From RUG11551 sp045546875 (GTDB lineage Bacteria > Planctomycetota > Planctomycetia > Pirellulales > Thermoguttaceae), in NCBI GenBank assembly GCA_045546875.1, contig JAZQDP010000523.1, positions 1 through 48,866 on the forward strand: a DNA stretch of 48,866 nucleotides, written 5' to 3'. The position numbers and the translations under genes were made by a program. This document shows positions 1-8,641 of this stretch, in pieces. The notes under the pieces are model-generated. The model had not been told where the DNA came from and ran no database searches. It was given only the letters and a program-made list of their open reading frames with translations. How positions within the stretch are numbered: position 1 is the stretch's first letter; each line of letters opens with the position of its first letter.

Positions 1-2
1 CT

Positions 3-458
3 CTGGAAAAGTTGCTCGCTGAAGGGATTGGCGCTACCCTGCGCGTTTCCTTAACCGTCCCGGCAGACGAAAAAAATCTGGAAGTCGAGGCGGGACTTCA
101 ACTCCTTGAAGACGTTAAAGCCGGGCGGTTTACGCCGGAAAACGCCTGGGATCCAAACGGACTCAATATTATATCTTGCCCCAGCTGCGCGCGAGTGCAA
201 AACAGCCGCTTTGTCGAATTGGCGCGAAAAATCCGGGAAGCGACCGCTTTTGCCGCTCAAAAAAAGTTTACAATAGCCGTTATGGGCTGCCGAGTCAACG
301 GTCCCGGAGAATCTGACCATGCAGACTTGGGCGTCTGGTGCGGCGCTGAATGCGTCAATCTAAAGAAGAAAGGACAGCTGGTCGGCAGATTTTCCTACGA
401 TGAGATTGTGGACGTCATCGTCAACGAACTCAAAAGCGCAGAGCAGGAACCAAGATAA
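3..458 (+). CDS. ispG: IspG (GcpE), 4-hydroxy-3-methylbut-2-enyl diphosphate synthase, C-terminal part
   Basis: Only the C-terminal ~151 residues are present; the reading frame is open from base 3 and the gene begins upstream of the window. IspG converts MEcPP to HMBPP in the cytosolic non-mevalonate (MEP) isoprenoid pathway with a [4Fe-4S] cluster. The piece carries the family's iron-sulfur signature: a Cys-Pro-Ser-Cys pair inside 'NIISCPSCAR' and the third cysteine in 'MGCRVNGPGE', which also holds the conserved Glu. The 'GIGATLRVSLT' start of the piece is also typical. It converges on lexA across a 154-bp gap. The family assignment is secure; only the N-terminal barrel is unseen. Confidence 0.95.
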   Translation: MEKLLAEGIGATLRVSLTVPADEKNLEVEAGLQLLEDVKAGRFTPENAWDPNGLNIISCPSCARVQNSRFVELARKIREATAFAAQKKFTIAVMGCRVNGPGESDHADLGVWCGAECVNLKKKGQLVGRFSYDEIVDVIVNELKSAEQEPR

Positions 459-497
459 TGGAAAGCGGTAAAATATAGCTACAAAAAGATACGCGCC

Positions 498-513
498 ACG
501 GGTGTAAACCCGT
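498..513. repeat. Short hairpin of a recurring intergenic type
   Basis: ACGGGT and ACCCGT arms (6 bp) flank a GTAA loop between the convergent ispG and lexA genes. A near-identical hairpin lies at about 39402-39416, and a related one (CCGTGGGT/ACCCACGG) at about 39268-39285. There is no T-run, so a terminator is not supported. Confidence 0.5.
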
Positions 514-612
514 AGTGTGAACATATTTACAAATTCGCCGTTATGCAAACTGACGTTAGTCAGAAGCAGTAGGGATTTACTACCGCCTACTCCCCTGACT
601 CCAAAAGCCGGT

Positions 613-1203
613 TTAGAACTTTCTCAATAAACCAACCGCGATGCCGATCACAGCCGGGCATTGGGTCGAATCCTCAACATGGTTCAAACCCATTTTACGG
701 TCGGCTTCAGCTCCCCATTTTAATAACGACACTTTTCCGGTTTTAGCGGTTGCCAGAATCGTCTGCCCTTCTCTGGCTGAAACGCCGGTGCGAACAACAA
801 TAACGTCCCCGGGTAAGACTTTGGATTCGCTTAACGAATCGTCCGTTACCGTAACAAACATATTAACGCCATCAATCGGAACAATTTGTTCCTCCGCAGC
901 TGGCGTGTCGGTAACAGCGGGAGTGTATTTATTTTGTGAAATGGTCGCTCCGGTGCGAACAACGCTATCTGCCTTCGGATTGACGAGTTGGATTGAACGG
1001 GACAAGTTAGGCTGACGAGTAATCAAACCTTTTTTAATCAGCGCGCGCAAATGCCCGATAACGCCATTGGGGGAGTTGATTTTAACCTCATCTCCGATCT
1101 CTCGTACGGTTGGACCGTAACCCCTGGTTTTAATCGTCCGCTTGATAAACTCAAAGACTTCTCTCTGACGATCTGTCAAAATTTTTGACAATTTTCTTGG
1201 CAT
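613..1203 (-). CDS. lexA: LexA-type SOS repressor with divergent protease domain
   Basis: A 196-residue protein with LexA architecture. Residues 1-70 form the winged-helix DNA-binding domain ('LTDRQREVFEFI', 'RGYGPTVREIG', 'SPNGVIGHLRAL'). Residues ~110-196 form the S24 autoprotease/dimerisation domain ending 'VIGIAVGLLRKF'. LexA normally represses DNA-damage genes and cleaves itself when RecA filaments form. The catalytic pair is visible as Ser123 and Lys162. The Ser motif reads DDSL instead of the usual GDSM, and at the cleavage position there is Thr84-Gly85 rather than Ala-Gly. The linker and the middle of the protease domain are poorly conserved. The start has a good Shine-Dalgarno site (GGAG). 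recA lies 32 kb away in this window. Identity as a LexA-family repressor is firm; whether it self-cleaves is uncertain. Confidence 0.9.
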   Translation of the reverse strand: MPRKLSKILTDRQREVFEFIKRTIKTRGYGPTVREIGDEVKINSPNGVIGHLRALIKKGLITRQPNLSRSIQLVNPKADSVVRTGATISQNKYTPAVTDTPAAEEQIVPIDGVNMFVTVTDDSLSESKVLPGDVIVVRTGVSAREGQTILATAKTGKVSLLKWGAEADRKMGLNHVEDSTQCPAVIGIAVGLLRKF

Positions 1204-1221
1204 AATTTTCTCCAGCTTTTA

Positions 1222-1239
1222 GTTATGATGTTTTATAAC
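1222..1239. promoter_or_regulatory. Candidate operator palindrome upstream of lexA
   Basis: GTTAT-N8-ATAAC is an 18-bp dyad that lies 19-36 bp upstream of the lexA start codon, where an autoregulatory LexA box would be expected. I did not find the same dyad upstream of recA or dciA, so the link to LexA is inference from position only. Confidence 0.3.
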
Positions 1240-1988
1240 ACATGGATAATTAAAGGCAGCGAATCAAACCTGTCAATTGAAAGTTGAAGGTGAACGCAAA
1301 CAATATGAATTATATACAGTTATATATAAATATATTGTATATAAATTTCTATAAGGAACAAATTTGCACTGATATTCACTTGTTAAAAGTCTGATAATAA
1401 TAAAACGGACTTATTTGCAATCTATTGCAAAATTTATTATACTTTTTTAAAATATAAAAAAATTCAGGGCGGGTACACAAACAATTGGATAAAAAAACAA
1501 GAAAATGGACATTTTCTCAAATTGTTGCGCAACACGTCCTTTTAACAGGCGCCAACAACAAATAGATTCAATATCCAATGATTAGTATACTCCATCAAAA
1601 AAAATTACAAGGGGGTATAAGCTTTAACTTGCAGAAATTTTACAAAAGTGTGAAAACTTTATATGATATACGGTTTATTACGTATTCTCCAAAATTTGAC
1701 AAGATATTTACACGACTGCGTTCGATTTTGCCCAAATTGTTACACCAGTTGAGTTAAGCGTTATTTTTGACTTTCTGCCAGTACGCATTTTCAAATTTCG
1801 ATAGCAACCAAAAGACAGTCTTTGTCATATCTGAAATGCAACTAAAAATTGGACGCGCCTTATATGAGCAGACATCAAACCGTTAAAAAACGCAACCTAA
1901 ATTTTCAACCCAGTGGCTAGAGGCTAATAGCCAGAAACTTCTCAGATATGGACCAACCGGAAGAAACAGACCGCAGATTTTACCTGTT
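1240..1988. other. Gene-free AT-rich stretch between lexA and lptE
   Basis: About 750 bp without a credible reading frame on either strand. It is strongly AT-rich (for example around 1300-1345 and 1430-1465). It holds one imperfect heptad-type repeat at about 1915-1932 (GGCTAGAGGCTAATAGCC). No tRNA or known RNA fold was recognised. It should contain the lexA promoter at its left end. Confidence 0.6.
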
Positions 1989-2516
1989 TTACCACGGTAT
2001 TTCGAGAACGTTGACTATACTTTGCGCCAAACGGTCAATGGCGGCTTGCTGTTCTGTGGCAGTCGATTGACCTGCTACCGGAATCATCGAGCCGGATCCC
2101 ATAACGATAAAATCTTCTTTGTCTATCGAAACCTGAACAGAATTATTCACGGACAGCGTTTTTCTGTCAACCAATTCAACCTTGGCTTTTAAGTCCAAAA
2201 CGTTTTGACGCGGACCGCCCCATTTGTCCTTAAAGTTGATGCCCTGTTTATAATCCACAATTTCAATATTGAGAATGGCGTCTGCGTAATTGTCTCTGGC
2301 GATTTTGTATGGCGTTCGGAGTTCAATTTCTTTTACGACAGCTTCTGTAATTCTTTCGCTTAGATGTGGGCGAAGAAGCGTCGATTTTACCATGGGAACA
2401 TAAATCGTGCGGATATTGGTGTTATAAAGCGTTTGATTTCCAATTTGATACCCCGCGCAGCCAACAAGGGCGCTCAAAGATAAAAGCAACGTCAGAAACG
2501 CAACAACGCGGGTCAT
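1989..2516 (-). CDS. lptE: LptE-like outer-membrane lipoprotein (LPS assembly)
   Basis: A 175-residue lipoprotein. The N-terminus is a signal sequence ending in a lipobox (SALVGC), so the mature protein starts at Cys20 and should sit in the outer membrane. The body contains the LptE/RlpB pattern: 'CAGYQIGN..LYNTNIRTIYVPM', then 'SERITEAVVKEIELRTPYKIA' and a C-terminal 'IDRLAQSIVNVLEIPW'. In proteobacteria LptE plugs the LptD barrel for lipopolysaccharide insertion. I chose the ATG at 2516 because an in-frame upstream TTG would translate heptanucleotide repeat sequence. No Shine-Dalgarno is visible. It lies about 105 bp downstream of the bamD-like gene on the same strand, separated by repeats. 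The partner lptD is not in the window. Confidence 0.8.
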   Translation of the reverse strand: MTRVVAFLTLLLSLSALVGCAGYQIGNQTLYNTNIRTIYVPMVKSTLLRPHLSERITEAVVKEIELRTPYKIARDNYADAILNIEIVDYKQGINFKDKWGGPRQNVLDLKAKVELVDRKTLSVNNSVQVSIDKEDFIVMGSGSMIPVAGQSTATEQQAAIDRLAQSIVNVLEIPW

Positions 2517-2530
2517 GAGTAAACAATAGG

Positions 2531-2617
2531 GGGTAATAGGCAATAGGCAGTAGGCAATAGTTTAATGCGGAATTGTGCCCAATTTAGCCGGGCGCATTTA
2601 CTTGCCCCGGCTCGCCC
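2531..2617. repeat. Heptad repeat plus REP-like hairpin between bamD-like and lptE genes
   Basis: 2531-2560 holds imperfect tandem heptamers (TAGGCAA, TAGGCAG, TAGGCAA). 2586-2617 holds a hairpin of the type GCCGGGC..N..GCCCCGGCTCGCC, also found at 8577, 11524, 18976 and 39519. Confidence 0.6.
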
Positions 2618-2620
2618 ATT

Positions 2621-3838
2621 TTAATCTTCTGGGAAGACGGTTTTTAGCCATTCAAAATGCTTAGCCGGTTCTGGAGGCAGATTCATGATTTTTTGCTGTT
2701 CGTTCTTCGCCTGAAGAGCCGCTTCCGTTCCAGGATAATCTTGCTGAACGTACCCGTAATACTGTCGGGCGGCGCCATAATATTTTTTATTCCGGTAATA
2801 TTCGGCAATAGCCAGATCGCGCTGGGCTTTCTGTTCCACAAAATGCGCCTGAATCTCCTTGATTTCCGCTTTCATCTGAGCGTCCAGCTGCGGTCCGTAA
2901 AAGTTAATCAGATGGTTGGCAATCTTTTCTGCGTCTTCCAACGGCTTGGAATCGTAGTGCGTTCCAATATACATCTGCAATTTGCATTGAAGGTTAAGCA
3001 GGTACGCTCGAACGATATATTTTGAATTGGGATAATTTTCACAAAGCATATCGTACTGTTCAGACGCCTCGGTATACCTTCCGGCGCGGAAGTAGTTGTT
3101 TCCGCACGCCATAACGGCGGCATCGGAAAACGTGCCGTTTGCGTTTTGCAGCTGTACTGCCGTAAATGCCTTTTGTGCGTTTCCGTTCGTGTCAAATATG
3201 GGGCGCCTTTTATCCCAAAAGTTTGGTATGAAGGCATTGTAATGATGTTTGTCATACATATTTTCCCAATATCTGGCAATGGAGAATATTCGCGCTGCCA
3301 TACGGTCGGCGTATCGTGAATTTTCGTATTCTTTTGAAATCTTGCCGTACATGGAATACGCTTTTCGATAATTGTTGTCAAAGAAATAGCACTCCGCCTG
3401 CATAAACATCGCGTCTTCTTTGAGAATGGAAAAGTCTTCCGTACACTTTTTTCGGCACGTTTCAAATCTTTTAGCCGCCTGAGCGTATTTTTTCTGTTCA
3501 AACAGCGCCAAGCCTTCTTTGAACTGCTCTTGAGCAACGTAAACGTCTGCCATGTTGCACGTCAGTCGGTTATAGGAATCAACAAAGACGTTGCCGATGT
3601 ACGTGGAATCCGAACCGGAGCCGTCGCCATCGTTTTTCTGATCTTTAACAAGCGTATCGTACGACTGGTTAATCGTCTTTTGATCGACTTTTGGAGACGG
3701 GTTGGCGTTGATGTTGGCGGCGATAGAATCCCAGTCTTGCACTGTTCCACGTTCCTGGATGGTTGTACAGCCAGCAAGGAGCAAAACGCTTATTGCTGTT
3801 ATCGCGTAAAGTCGGCAGAGTTGACTGCTAACGGTCAT
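2621..3838 (-). CDS. bamD: BamD-like TPR outer-membrane lipoprotein
   Basis: A 405-residue secreted lipoprotein. The signal sequence ends in LLLAGC, which places the acylated cysteine at residue 24. The rest is rich in tetratricopeptide-type helices: 'KEGLALFEQKKYAQAAKRFE', 'FMQAECYFFDNNYRKAYSMYGKI', 'NYFRAGRYTEASEQYDMLCENYPNSKYIVRA' and a final pair near residues 340-375. This is the arrangement of BamD/ComL-type Bam-complex lipoproteins, though it is longer than the ~245-residue proteobacterial protein. The start at 3838 is the Met directly preceding the signal peptide; an upstream in-frame start would overlap recO. It follows recO by 13 bp, and the bamA gene lies upstream of recO on the same strand, which supports a role in outer-membrane protein assembly. 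A generic TPR lipoprotein is the alternative. Confidence 0.7.
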   Translation of the reverse strand: MTVSSQLCRLYAITAISVLLLAGCTTIQERGTVQDWDSIAANINANPSPKVDQKTINQSYDTLVKDQKNDGDGSGSDSTYIGNVFVDSYNRLTCNMADVYVAQEQFKEGLALFEQKKYAQAAKRFETCRKKCTEDFSILKEDAMFMQAECYFFDNNYRKAYSMYGKISKEYENSRYADRMAARIFSIARYWENMYDKHHYNAFIPNFWDKRRPIFDTNGNAQKAFTAVQLQNANGTFSDAAVMACGNNYFRAGRYTEASEQYDMLCENYPNSKYIVRAYLLNLQCKLQMYIGTHYDSKPLEDAEKIANHLINFYGPQLDAQMKAEIKEIQAHFVEQKAQRDLAIAEYYRNKKYYGAARQYYGYVQQDYPGTEAALQAKNEQQKIMNLPPEPAKHFEWLKTVFPED

Positions 3839-3851
3839 TCTATCTAAAATA

Positions 3852-4604
3852 TCAGGTAAACATCTGGCTGTATCGCTGCATTTTCGGCGTCCAGCCAAGA
3901 TTATGAGCTATGTATAAATCTGTTAAGCGCCGCAATTCTTTACGGTGATTATCCGCAACCGTGAACCGACGCCATAAATTGTGTTTCGGATCGGCAAAGT
4001 GCCGTCCAATATCCAAAACCGCATGCGACGCTTGTACAAGTTGAATTCTGTTTTGTTTGCAATTCGGACAAACGACGCCTCCGTCAATGCACCCAAACGC
4101 CCATCCCGATTCTCGGCGCAGACGTTTTTTTCCGCAGCATACGCATGCGTCCCATTGAGGAGCGATGCCGATAATTCGCAGCATCTGCCAGTTAAACCGG
4201 GTCAGCGTTCGCCACGTTTCTTTGCCGGAACCGAGATCCGCCAACGCCTGGTCGGTTAAATCAAACAGTTCTGCCGACGGGTCAAATTCTGCTGTGAACG
4301 AATCAATCAGTTCAACAATGTAGTACCCCGCAAACAGCGCGCCGGGATTGGTTCGGTCAACGCGAAACCAGCGTAAAAGGCTGGCTTGAGTCAGCAGTTG
4401 AAGCCCCTGATTTCGAACGTAATGCGTCGTTCTCAAGCGCGCCATATAATCCAAACCGTTATCGAACGGATTTTTTTCTCGACGCGACCCTTTTGCCAAA
4501 GCAGAAAACTTGCCAAATTCCCGCGTGTAAAGCGTTGCGATTTGGCTCGTGTTGCTAAATGGAATGCTGTTTAATACGATGCTTTCTGCATTTTTAACCG
4601 GCAT
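3852..4604 (-). CDS. recO: RecO, DNA repair/recombination mediator
   Basis: A 250-residue protein with RecO layout: an N-terminal OB-fold ('AESIVLNSIPFSNTSQIATLYTREFGKFSALAKGSRR'), a helical middle region, and a zinc site made by Cys154/Cys157 and Cys179/Cys182 ('CVCCGK' and 'CPNCK'). RecO loads RecA onto SSB-coated single-stranded DNA together with RecR. The start ATG at 4604 has no strong Shine-Dalgarno. It is followed 13 bp downstream by the bamD-like gene, so the two are probably co-transcribed. The bamA stop lies 106 bp upstream. Confidence 0.93.
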   Translation of the reverse strand: MPVKNAESIVLNSIPFSNTSQIATLYTREFGKFSALAKGSRREKNPFDNGLDYMARLRTTHYVRNQGLQLLTQASLLRWFRVDRTNPGALFAGYYIVELIDSFTAEFDPSAELFDLTDQALADLGSGKETWRTLTRFNWQMLRIIGIAPQWDACVCCGKKRLRRESGWAFGCIDGGVVCPNCKQNRIQLVQASHAVLDIGRHFADPKHNLWRRFTVADNHRKELRRLTDLYIAHNLGWTPKMQRYSQMFT

Positions 4605-4710
4605 AAGGTCTGTTACAAATTATCTTTATAATTATCAATCGTGAGCTTACACAATCTTGAATGTTCTGTCAAGACGATTTATTCTCATCTTGCAGAGCAT
4701 AAATGTTTTT

Positions 4711-7700
4711 TTAGAACATTCCGCCCATTGTGAAGCTGAACACTTCTGTTTCGTCGTATTCGTTTTTCGACAGCGGGAAGGCAAAGTCCAACGCAATCGG
4801 GACTGACCCCATCCACGGAATTGTAATTCTCAGCCCTGCGCCCATCGAAACTCTATACGTATCTTTCCACGAACCGAAGTTGTTGTCTGAAGTTCCGGAA
4901 TCGCAGAAGAACACGCCTTTAACCATGTCGTCTGCTGTAATGGGGAACATATATTCTGCACACGCCAACACCTGCGTATGACCGCCAACGACGACCCCCA
5001 TATCGCGCAAGGTTGCTTTTCGATATCGGAACCCGCGGATGGTGGAAATACCGCCGGTAAAGTAGTGTTCGTAAATAGGCGTGTCAACGTCTGTCCAGTC
5101 TACGGACGCTTTGAGGGATAAAACGTGACGACCTGAACCGTCTGGACGTTCAAACAACGTTGTAAACTTTTTGACGTTAAACGAGGCGCGAGGATAAACG
5201 TAAGACCCGAAAACCTGTTCCAGTTCTGCCGCCATATACCAACCTTCAGTCGCCATATAGGGGCTGTCGCGTTTATCGTAAACCAGTCGGGCGGAAACGC
5301 CGTACAGCGCGTTAGAGCCTAACGCTTCTGCCAGCTCGGGAGGCGTTGGGGTAATCGGGTGATACAAATGAATGTTATACGCACGCATGGATAAATACCC
5401 GACCAAATCTTTATGGAAATGATAACCCAGGCTGGTTTGACCGCCTAATCGTTTTTCATACCATTCGTCATAGAATCGTTCATAATAAACGCCGCTAATG
5501 TCCCAGGAAACGTTGGTGTTGAACAGGTACGGCTCGCCAAAGCTGATGCTGTATCGCTGAACGTTTGTACCGGGCGACGCCTCCATTCGGAAATGCTGAC
5601 CGCGACCGCGGAACGCAACGCCGTTTGTCCAGTCTCTCCAGGAACGAGGCCAACGCGACCAGTCAAAGTTTTGTTCTTCAATAACGACAGACCCTAACAG
5701 ACCGGATTCGCTGCTGATGCCAAGCGAGAACATCATTCGACCCGTGCGGGTTTCTTCCAGCGTCGCGGCAATCGGAATTGTATTCGGTCCGTCAATGGGC
5801 TGCAAATACGAGTAGTTGGTAAAATCCTGTTCGTAATTTTGCACCGCCGGGTATGAGGTTGCCGTCTGCCCTGTTGGGCTGTTAGGCGCAGGTATTCCCG
5901 GCAGAATAGGAGCTGCACTTTGCCCAACCGCCCCGGAGTACGGCGCCAACTGCGGCTCTGTCGGAGGAACGCCAACGCCGGACGAATCCGGGCTGTAGGT
6001 TCCTGCAACGTTATTGTTGGCGGGCGTCCACGTATTATAAGCCGGCGCAGGAGCGTTCTGGACGCTATACGACGGCGTAGCGGAATTATATGGATTATAG
6101 GGCGCAGGAGCGTTATAAGCCGGCGCAGGCGAACTGGAAGACGCAATCGCCTGATTTACTTCCGCTCGCGTTGACGGCGCTGACGGTGCGCCAAAGGGGT
6201 CGAATCCGTACGGGTTTTGGTTGCCGGACTGACCTAAAAATTGTGCGCGACCGCGGTTTTCCGCATCTTTTTGAGCGTATTCCTGCTGAACCGTATTGTT
6301 GTTATATTCTTCAAACGATTCTGAATATAGCGACGAATCGGAGTTTAAATACGAAACGTCGTTGTCGTTTGTTTCTGCTTTAATTGCTCTGGACGCGCCG
6401 TCGCTGGAATTCATCTCAACGTTTTGCCATTCAACGTTCTGTTCGTTCTTGTTCCAAACGCCGTAGTAGTTGACGTCAACGGTTTTTTGATTTGAATTAT
6501 TAGCCGCCTGCGATGGGGTAAATCGCGCAACGTGCCGATATTCGCCGCCTTGACTTTGACCTCTGAAAGAGCTGGAATTTTCCGGTCGAGTAACCGGTTC
6601 CGCCGTTCTGGCTCCGTCGCGTTTTTCCATGTCCTTAATTTCGGGCGGAGAATAAACGATTGCTGGCGCCGAGCCTTTTTGCGGGTCGTTTGCAAACAGC
6701 TGGGACGCTTTAAGACGTCGTTCCGAGGCGTGGATTTTGTTCGTGTCCATAATGTCGCCCGGCTTGACGGTCATTCGGTTAAGAACCGTGTCGATCTGCG
6801 TTTGCGGGTAATCGCCGGCAATGAGGACGTTAACTCTGCCAACGCGGTACACGTCTCCTTCTTTGATGCTCAAAACGATGTCGCACTGACCGGGCGTTTC
6901 GAGATAACGGATGTCAGGATTGACGTCGGCAAAAACGCGGCCGATGGTTCCGTAACGACCTTGAACGCGACGAACGCCGCGCGTAAGTTTCGGTTTGCTG
7001 AGGTAATCGCCCTTTTTGATTTCCATCAATTCTGTCAACTGATCCGGCGTGAAACTGTTCGCCCCGGCAATGACAATGTCGCGAATCTTGTACCGTTCGC
7101 CCTCATGAATATAAAATATAACGTCCGCCCATTTTTCCGTGGAGTTGAATTTTACCTCGCGGCCAATGCGAACGTCCAAAAATCCCAGATTTTTATAATA
7201 TTCTTCAAGCGTTTTAATATCCGCTTCAAGTTTTTCGTAATCCAACTCTCCGGCAAAAATCCACAAGAATCCGTGTTTAGACTGCACCTGCGTTCGCAGA
7301 CGGGCGTCTGAAACAATCGTATTGCCTTCAAAACTGGTCCAATGCACTTTTTGTTTAGGCCCTTCGTTGATCTGGAAAATAATCCCGGGATCAGACAGAC
7401 GCAAGCCCTGCACAATCGTAACCGACGCGCGGGCAAAACCTTTGGTTCGATAAAACGATTCAAGCCGTTGGCGGGCGGATTCCACCTCTGACGGGTCAAC
7501 GGCGCCGCCGACTCGAAGCAACGCCTCTTTTTCAAGCGTCGCTTTACGAATCTTTTCGTTGCCAACGTAACGAATGTACTGTATCGTATGACGTTCAATA
7601 ACCCGGAATTTGACTTCCAGAGTTACGTTTTGACCGCTTTGAACCTCTTTGAACAGCGTTTCAACGTTGACAAACATTCGGCTGTAAATCAATCGACGAA

Positions 7701-8220
7701 CGTCGTCTTCAAGGATTTTTTTGCTAAACGGTCTGCCAGGGCGCGTTCGTAAATATGGAACAATTTTTTCAAACGGATATTGCTTGTTTCCCTCGATTTT
7801 CACGTCGGAAATCATTTGTCCTTCGTGCATAACCGCGCTGTTTTGCGAACTGGGAGCAATCGGGTTAGTCGGAAACAGAGGCGGGCTTGGCAGCGACATT
7901 CCTGGGTCGCTTGATTGCGGTAGAGCAATTTGCCCCAGAGCCGTTGGATCCGTTTGCAAAGATTTGTCCGGCAAGATTCCTGATGGGTATTGCGGTTCTG
8001 GAAGCGCCGGTTCGTCTGGAATTGGCAGCGCCTCTTCCTGAGTCGTTTGACCTAAAGAACCTACCGTTCCGTCTGGACGCATGTATTGCTGTCCATAAAG
8101 AACGCCGCTAAACGCTAATATTATAACGACAAGCGCCGTAAAACAGAGGCTGCCGCGCTTCAGCGCGACGGGCTTCTCGTCTTGCGTTTCTCGCAATTTG
8201 CAACAGGATTGTATATTCAT
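4711..8220 (-). CDS. bamA: BamA / Omp85 outer-membrane assembly factor with long linker
   Basis: About 1169 residues, far longer than typical BamA (~800). A signal-anchor ('CFTALVVIILAFSGVLYG') is followed by a Pro-rich segment. About five POTRA repeats lie at roughly residues 125-510 ('MISDVKIEGNKQYPFEKI', 'IRYVGNEKIRKATLEKEALL', 'VHWTSFEGNTIVSDARL', 'IRDIVIAGANSFTPDQL', 'VGRVNVLIAGDYPQTQI'). A low-complexity linker of roughly 300 residues rich in Asn, Pro, Ser, Ala and Tyr follows. The C-terminal ~345 residues are the 16-strand Omp85 barrel, with the 'IRGFRYR' loop motif and a terminal Phe. BamA folds barrels into the outer membrane. Possible starts are ATG 8220, ATG 8229 and GTG 8286; none has a clear ribosome site, and I chose 8220. 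The recO/bamD/lptE genes lie downstream. Confidence 0.9.
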   Translation of the reverse strand: MNIQSCCKLRETQDEKPVALKRGSLCFTALVVIILAFSGVLYGQQYMRPDGTVGSLGQTTQEEALPIPDEPALPEPQYPSGILPDKSLQTDPTALGQIALPQSSDPGMSLPSPPLFPTNPIAPSSQNSAVMHEGQMISDVKIEGNKQYPFEKIVPYLRTRPGRPFSKKILEDDVRRLIYSRMFVNVETLFKEVQSGQNVTLEVKFRVIERHTIQYIRYVGNEKIRKATLEKEALLRVGGAVDPSEVESARQRLESFYRTKGFARASVTIVQGLRLSDPGIIFQINEGPKQKVHWTSFEGNTIVSDARLRTQVQSKHGFLWIFAGELDYEKLEADIKTLEEYYKNLGFLDVRIGREVKFNSTEKWADVIFYIHEGERYKIRDIVIAGANSFTPDQLTELMEIKKGDYLSKPKLTRGVRRVQGRYGTIGRVFADVNPDIRYLETPGQCDIVLSIKEGDVYRVGRVNVLIAGDYPQTQIDTVLNRMTVKPGDIMDTNKIHASERRLKASQLFANDPQKGSAPAIVYSPPEIKDMEKRDGARTAEPVTRPENSSSFRGQSQGGEYRHVARFTPSQAANNSNQKTVDVNYYGVWNKNEQNVEWQNVEMNSSDGASRAIKAETNDNDVSYLNSDSSLYSESFEEYNNNTVQQEYAQKDAENRGRAQFLGQSGNQNPYGFDPFGAPSAPSTRAEVNQAIASSSSPAPAYNAPAPYNPYNSATPSYSVQNAPAPAYNTWTPANNNVAGTYSPDSSGVGVPPTEPQLAPYSGAVGQSAAPILPGIPAPNSPTGQTATSYPAVQNYEQDFTNYSYLQPIDGPNTIPIAATLEETRTGRMMFSLGISSESGLLGSVVIEEQNFDWSRWPRSWRDWTNGVAFRGRGQHFRMEASPGTNVQRYSISFGEPYLFNTNVSWDISGVYYERFYDEWYEKRLGGQTSLGYHFHKDLVGYLSMRAYNIHLYHPITPTPPELAEALGSNALYGVSARLVYDKRDSPYMATEGWYMAAELEQVFGSYVYPRASFNVKKFTTLFERPDGSGRHVLSLKASVDWTDVDTPIYEHYFTGGISTIRGFRYRKATLRDMGVVVGGHTQVLACAEYMFPITADDMVKGVFFCDSGTSDNNFGSWKDTYRVSMGAGLRITIPWMGSVPIALDFAFPLSKNEYDETEVFSFTMGGMF

Positions 8221-8329
8221 CGTAAACATATTAGGTTTTGTTCGTAAAATTATTCGAAACCTTTTTAGGTTCTTAGTTGAATACACAATTTTTAAAATTT
8301 AAGCAAGAGCAATTTTTTTTCAGAATGAG

Positions 8330-8641
8330 CGCTTAGGGTGCGTGCGAGAAACGAGCGGAAAATGGAAGGCGGTAATGGAGTTCGCAAAGTGAACGGCATT
8401 ACGCTTAGACGAAGGCGAGCCGGGAACGTTAGTTCCCGGGTAGATTGCCGATAGCGCTTGGTTCAGCCCGGTTCGCGGGCGTTCCGACCGCATTGACGCC
8501 GTAGGCGACAAAAAAGAAAGCGGCGCCAAGGCGCCGCACTCCGGCATTGTTATAAATTTATAATTTCATTATGGTTTCCGGGCGGCTCTACGCCCCCCGG
8601 ATCGCCTGGAGCTTTTTTCCGAATTAAAAAACTCCTCCCTC
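8330..8641. repeat. Intergenic repeat block, copy 1 (downstream of first PEP-CTERM gene)
   Basis: This block matches 11330-11584 over most of its length, including the order of its parts. The parts are a GGCGGTAAT..ATTACGCT palindrome (8363-8405), a GAGCCGGGAACGTTAGTTCC segment, GATAGCGCTTGGTT, a GC-rich GGCGCCAAGGCGCC hairpin, a CCGGGCGGCTCT..CCCCGG hairpin (8577-8612), and tandem heptamers CTCCTCC/CTCCTAG/CTCCTAA (8631-8655) that run into the end of the gene. No coding frame is credible. Confidence 0.8.

Noticed and set aside
2517..2543. N-terminal extension of lptE from TTG 2543
   Set aside because: The added residues translate heptamer repeats, while the ATG at 2516 directly precedes a proper lipoprotein signal.
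6532..7311. 259-aa plus-strand frame inside bamA
   Set aside because: It is antisense to a clear POTRA-domain coding region and has the composition of a shadow frame.
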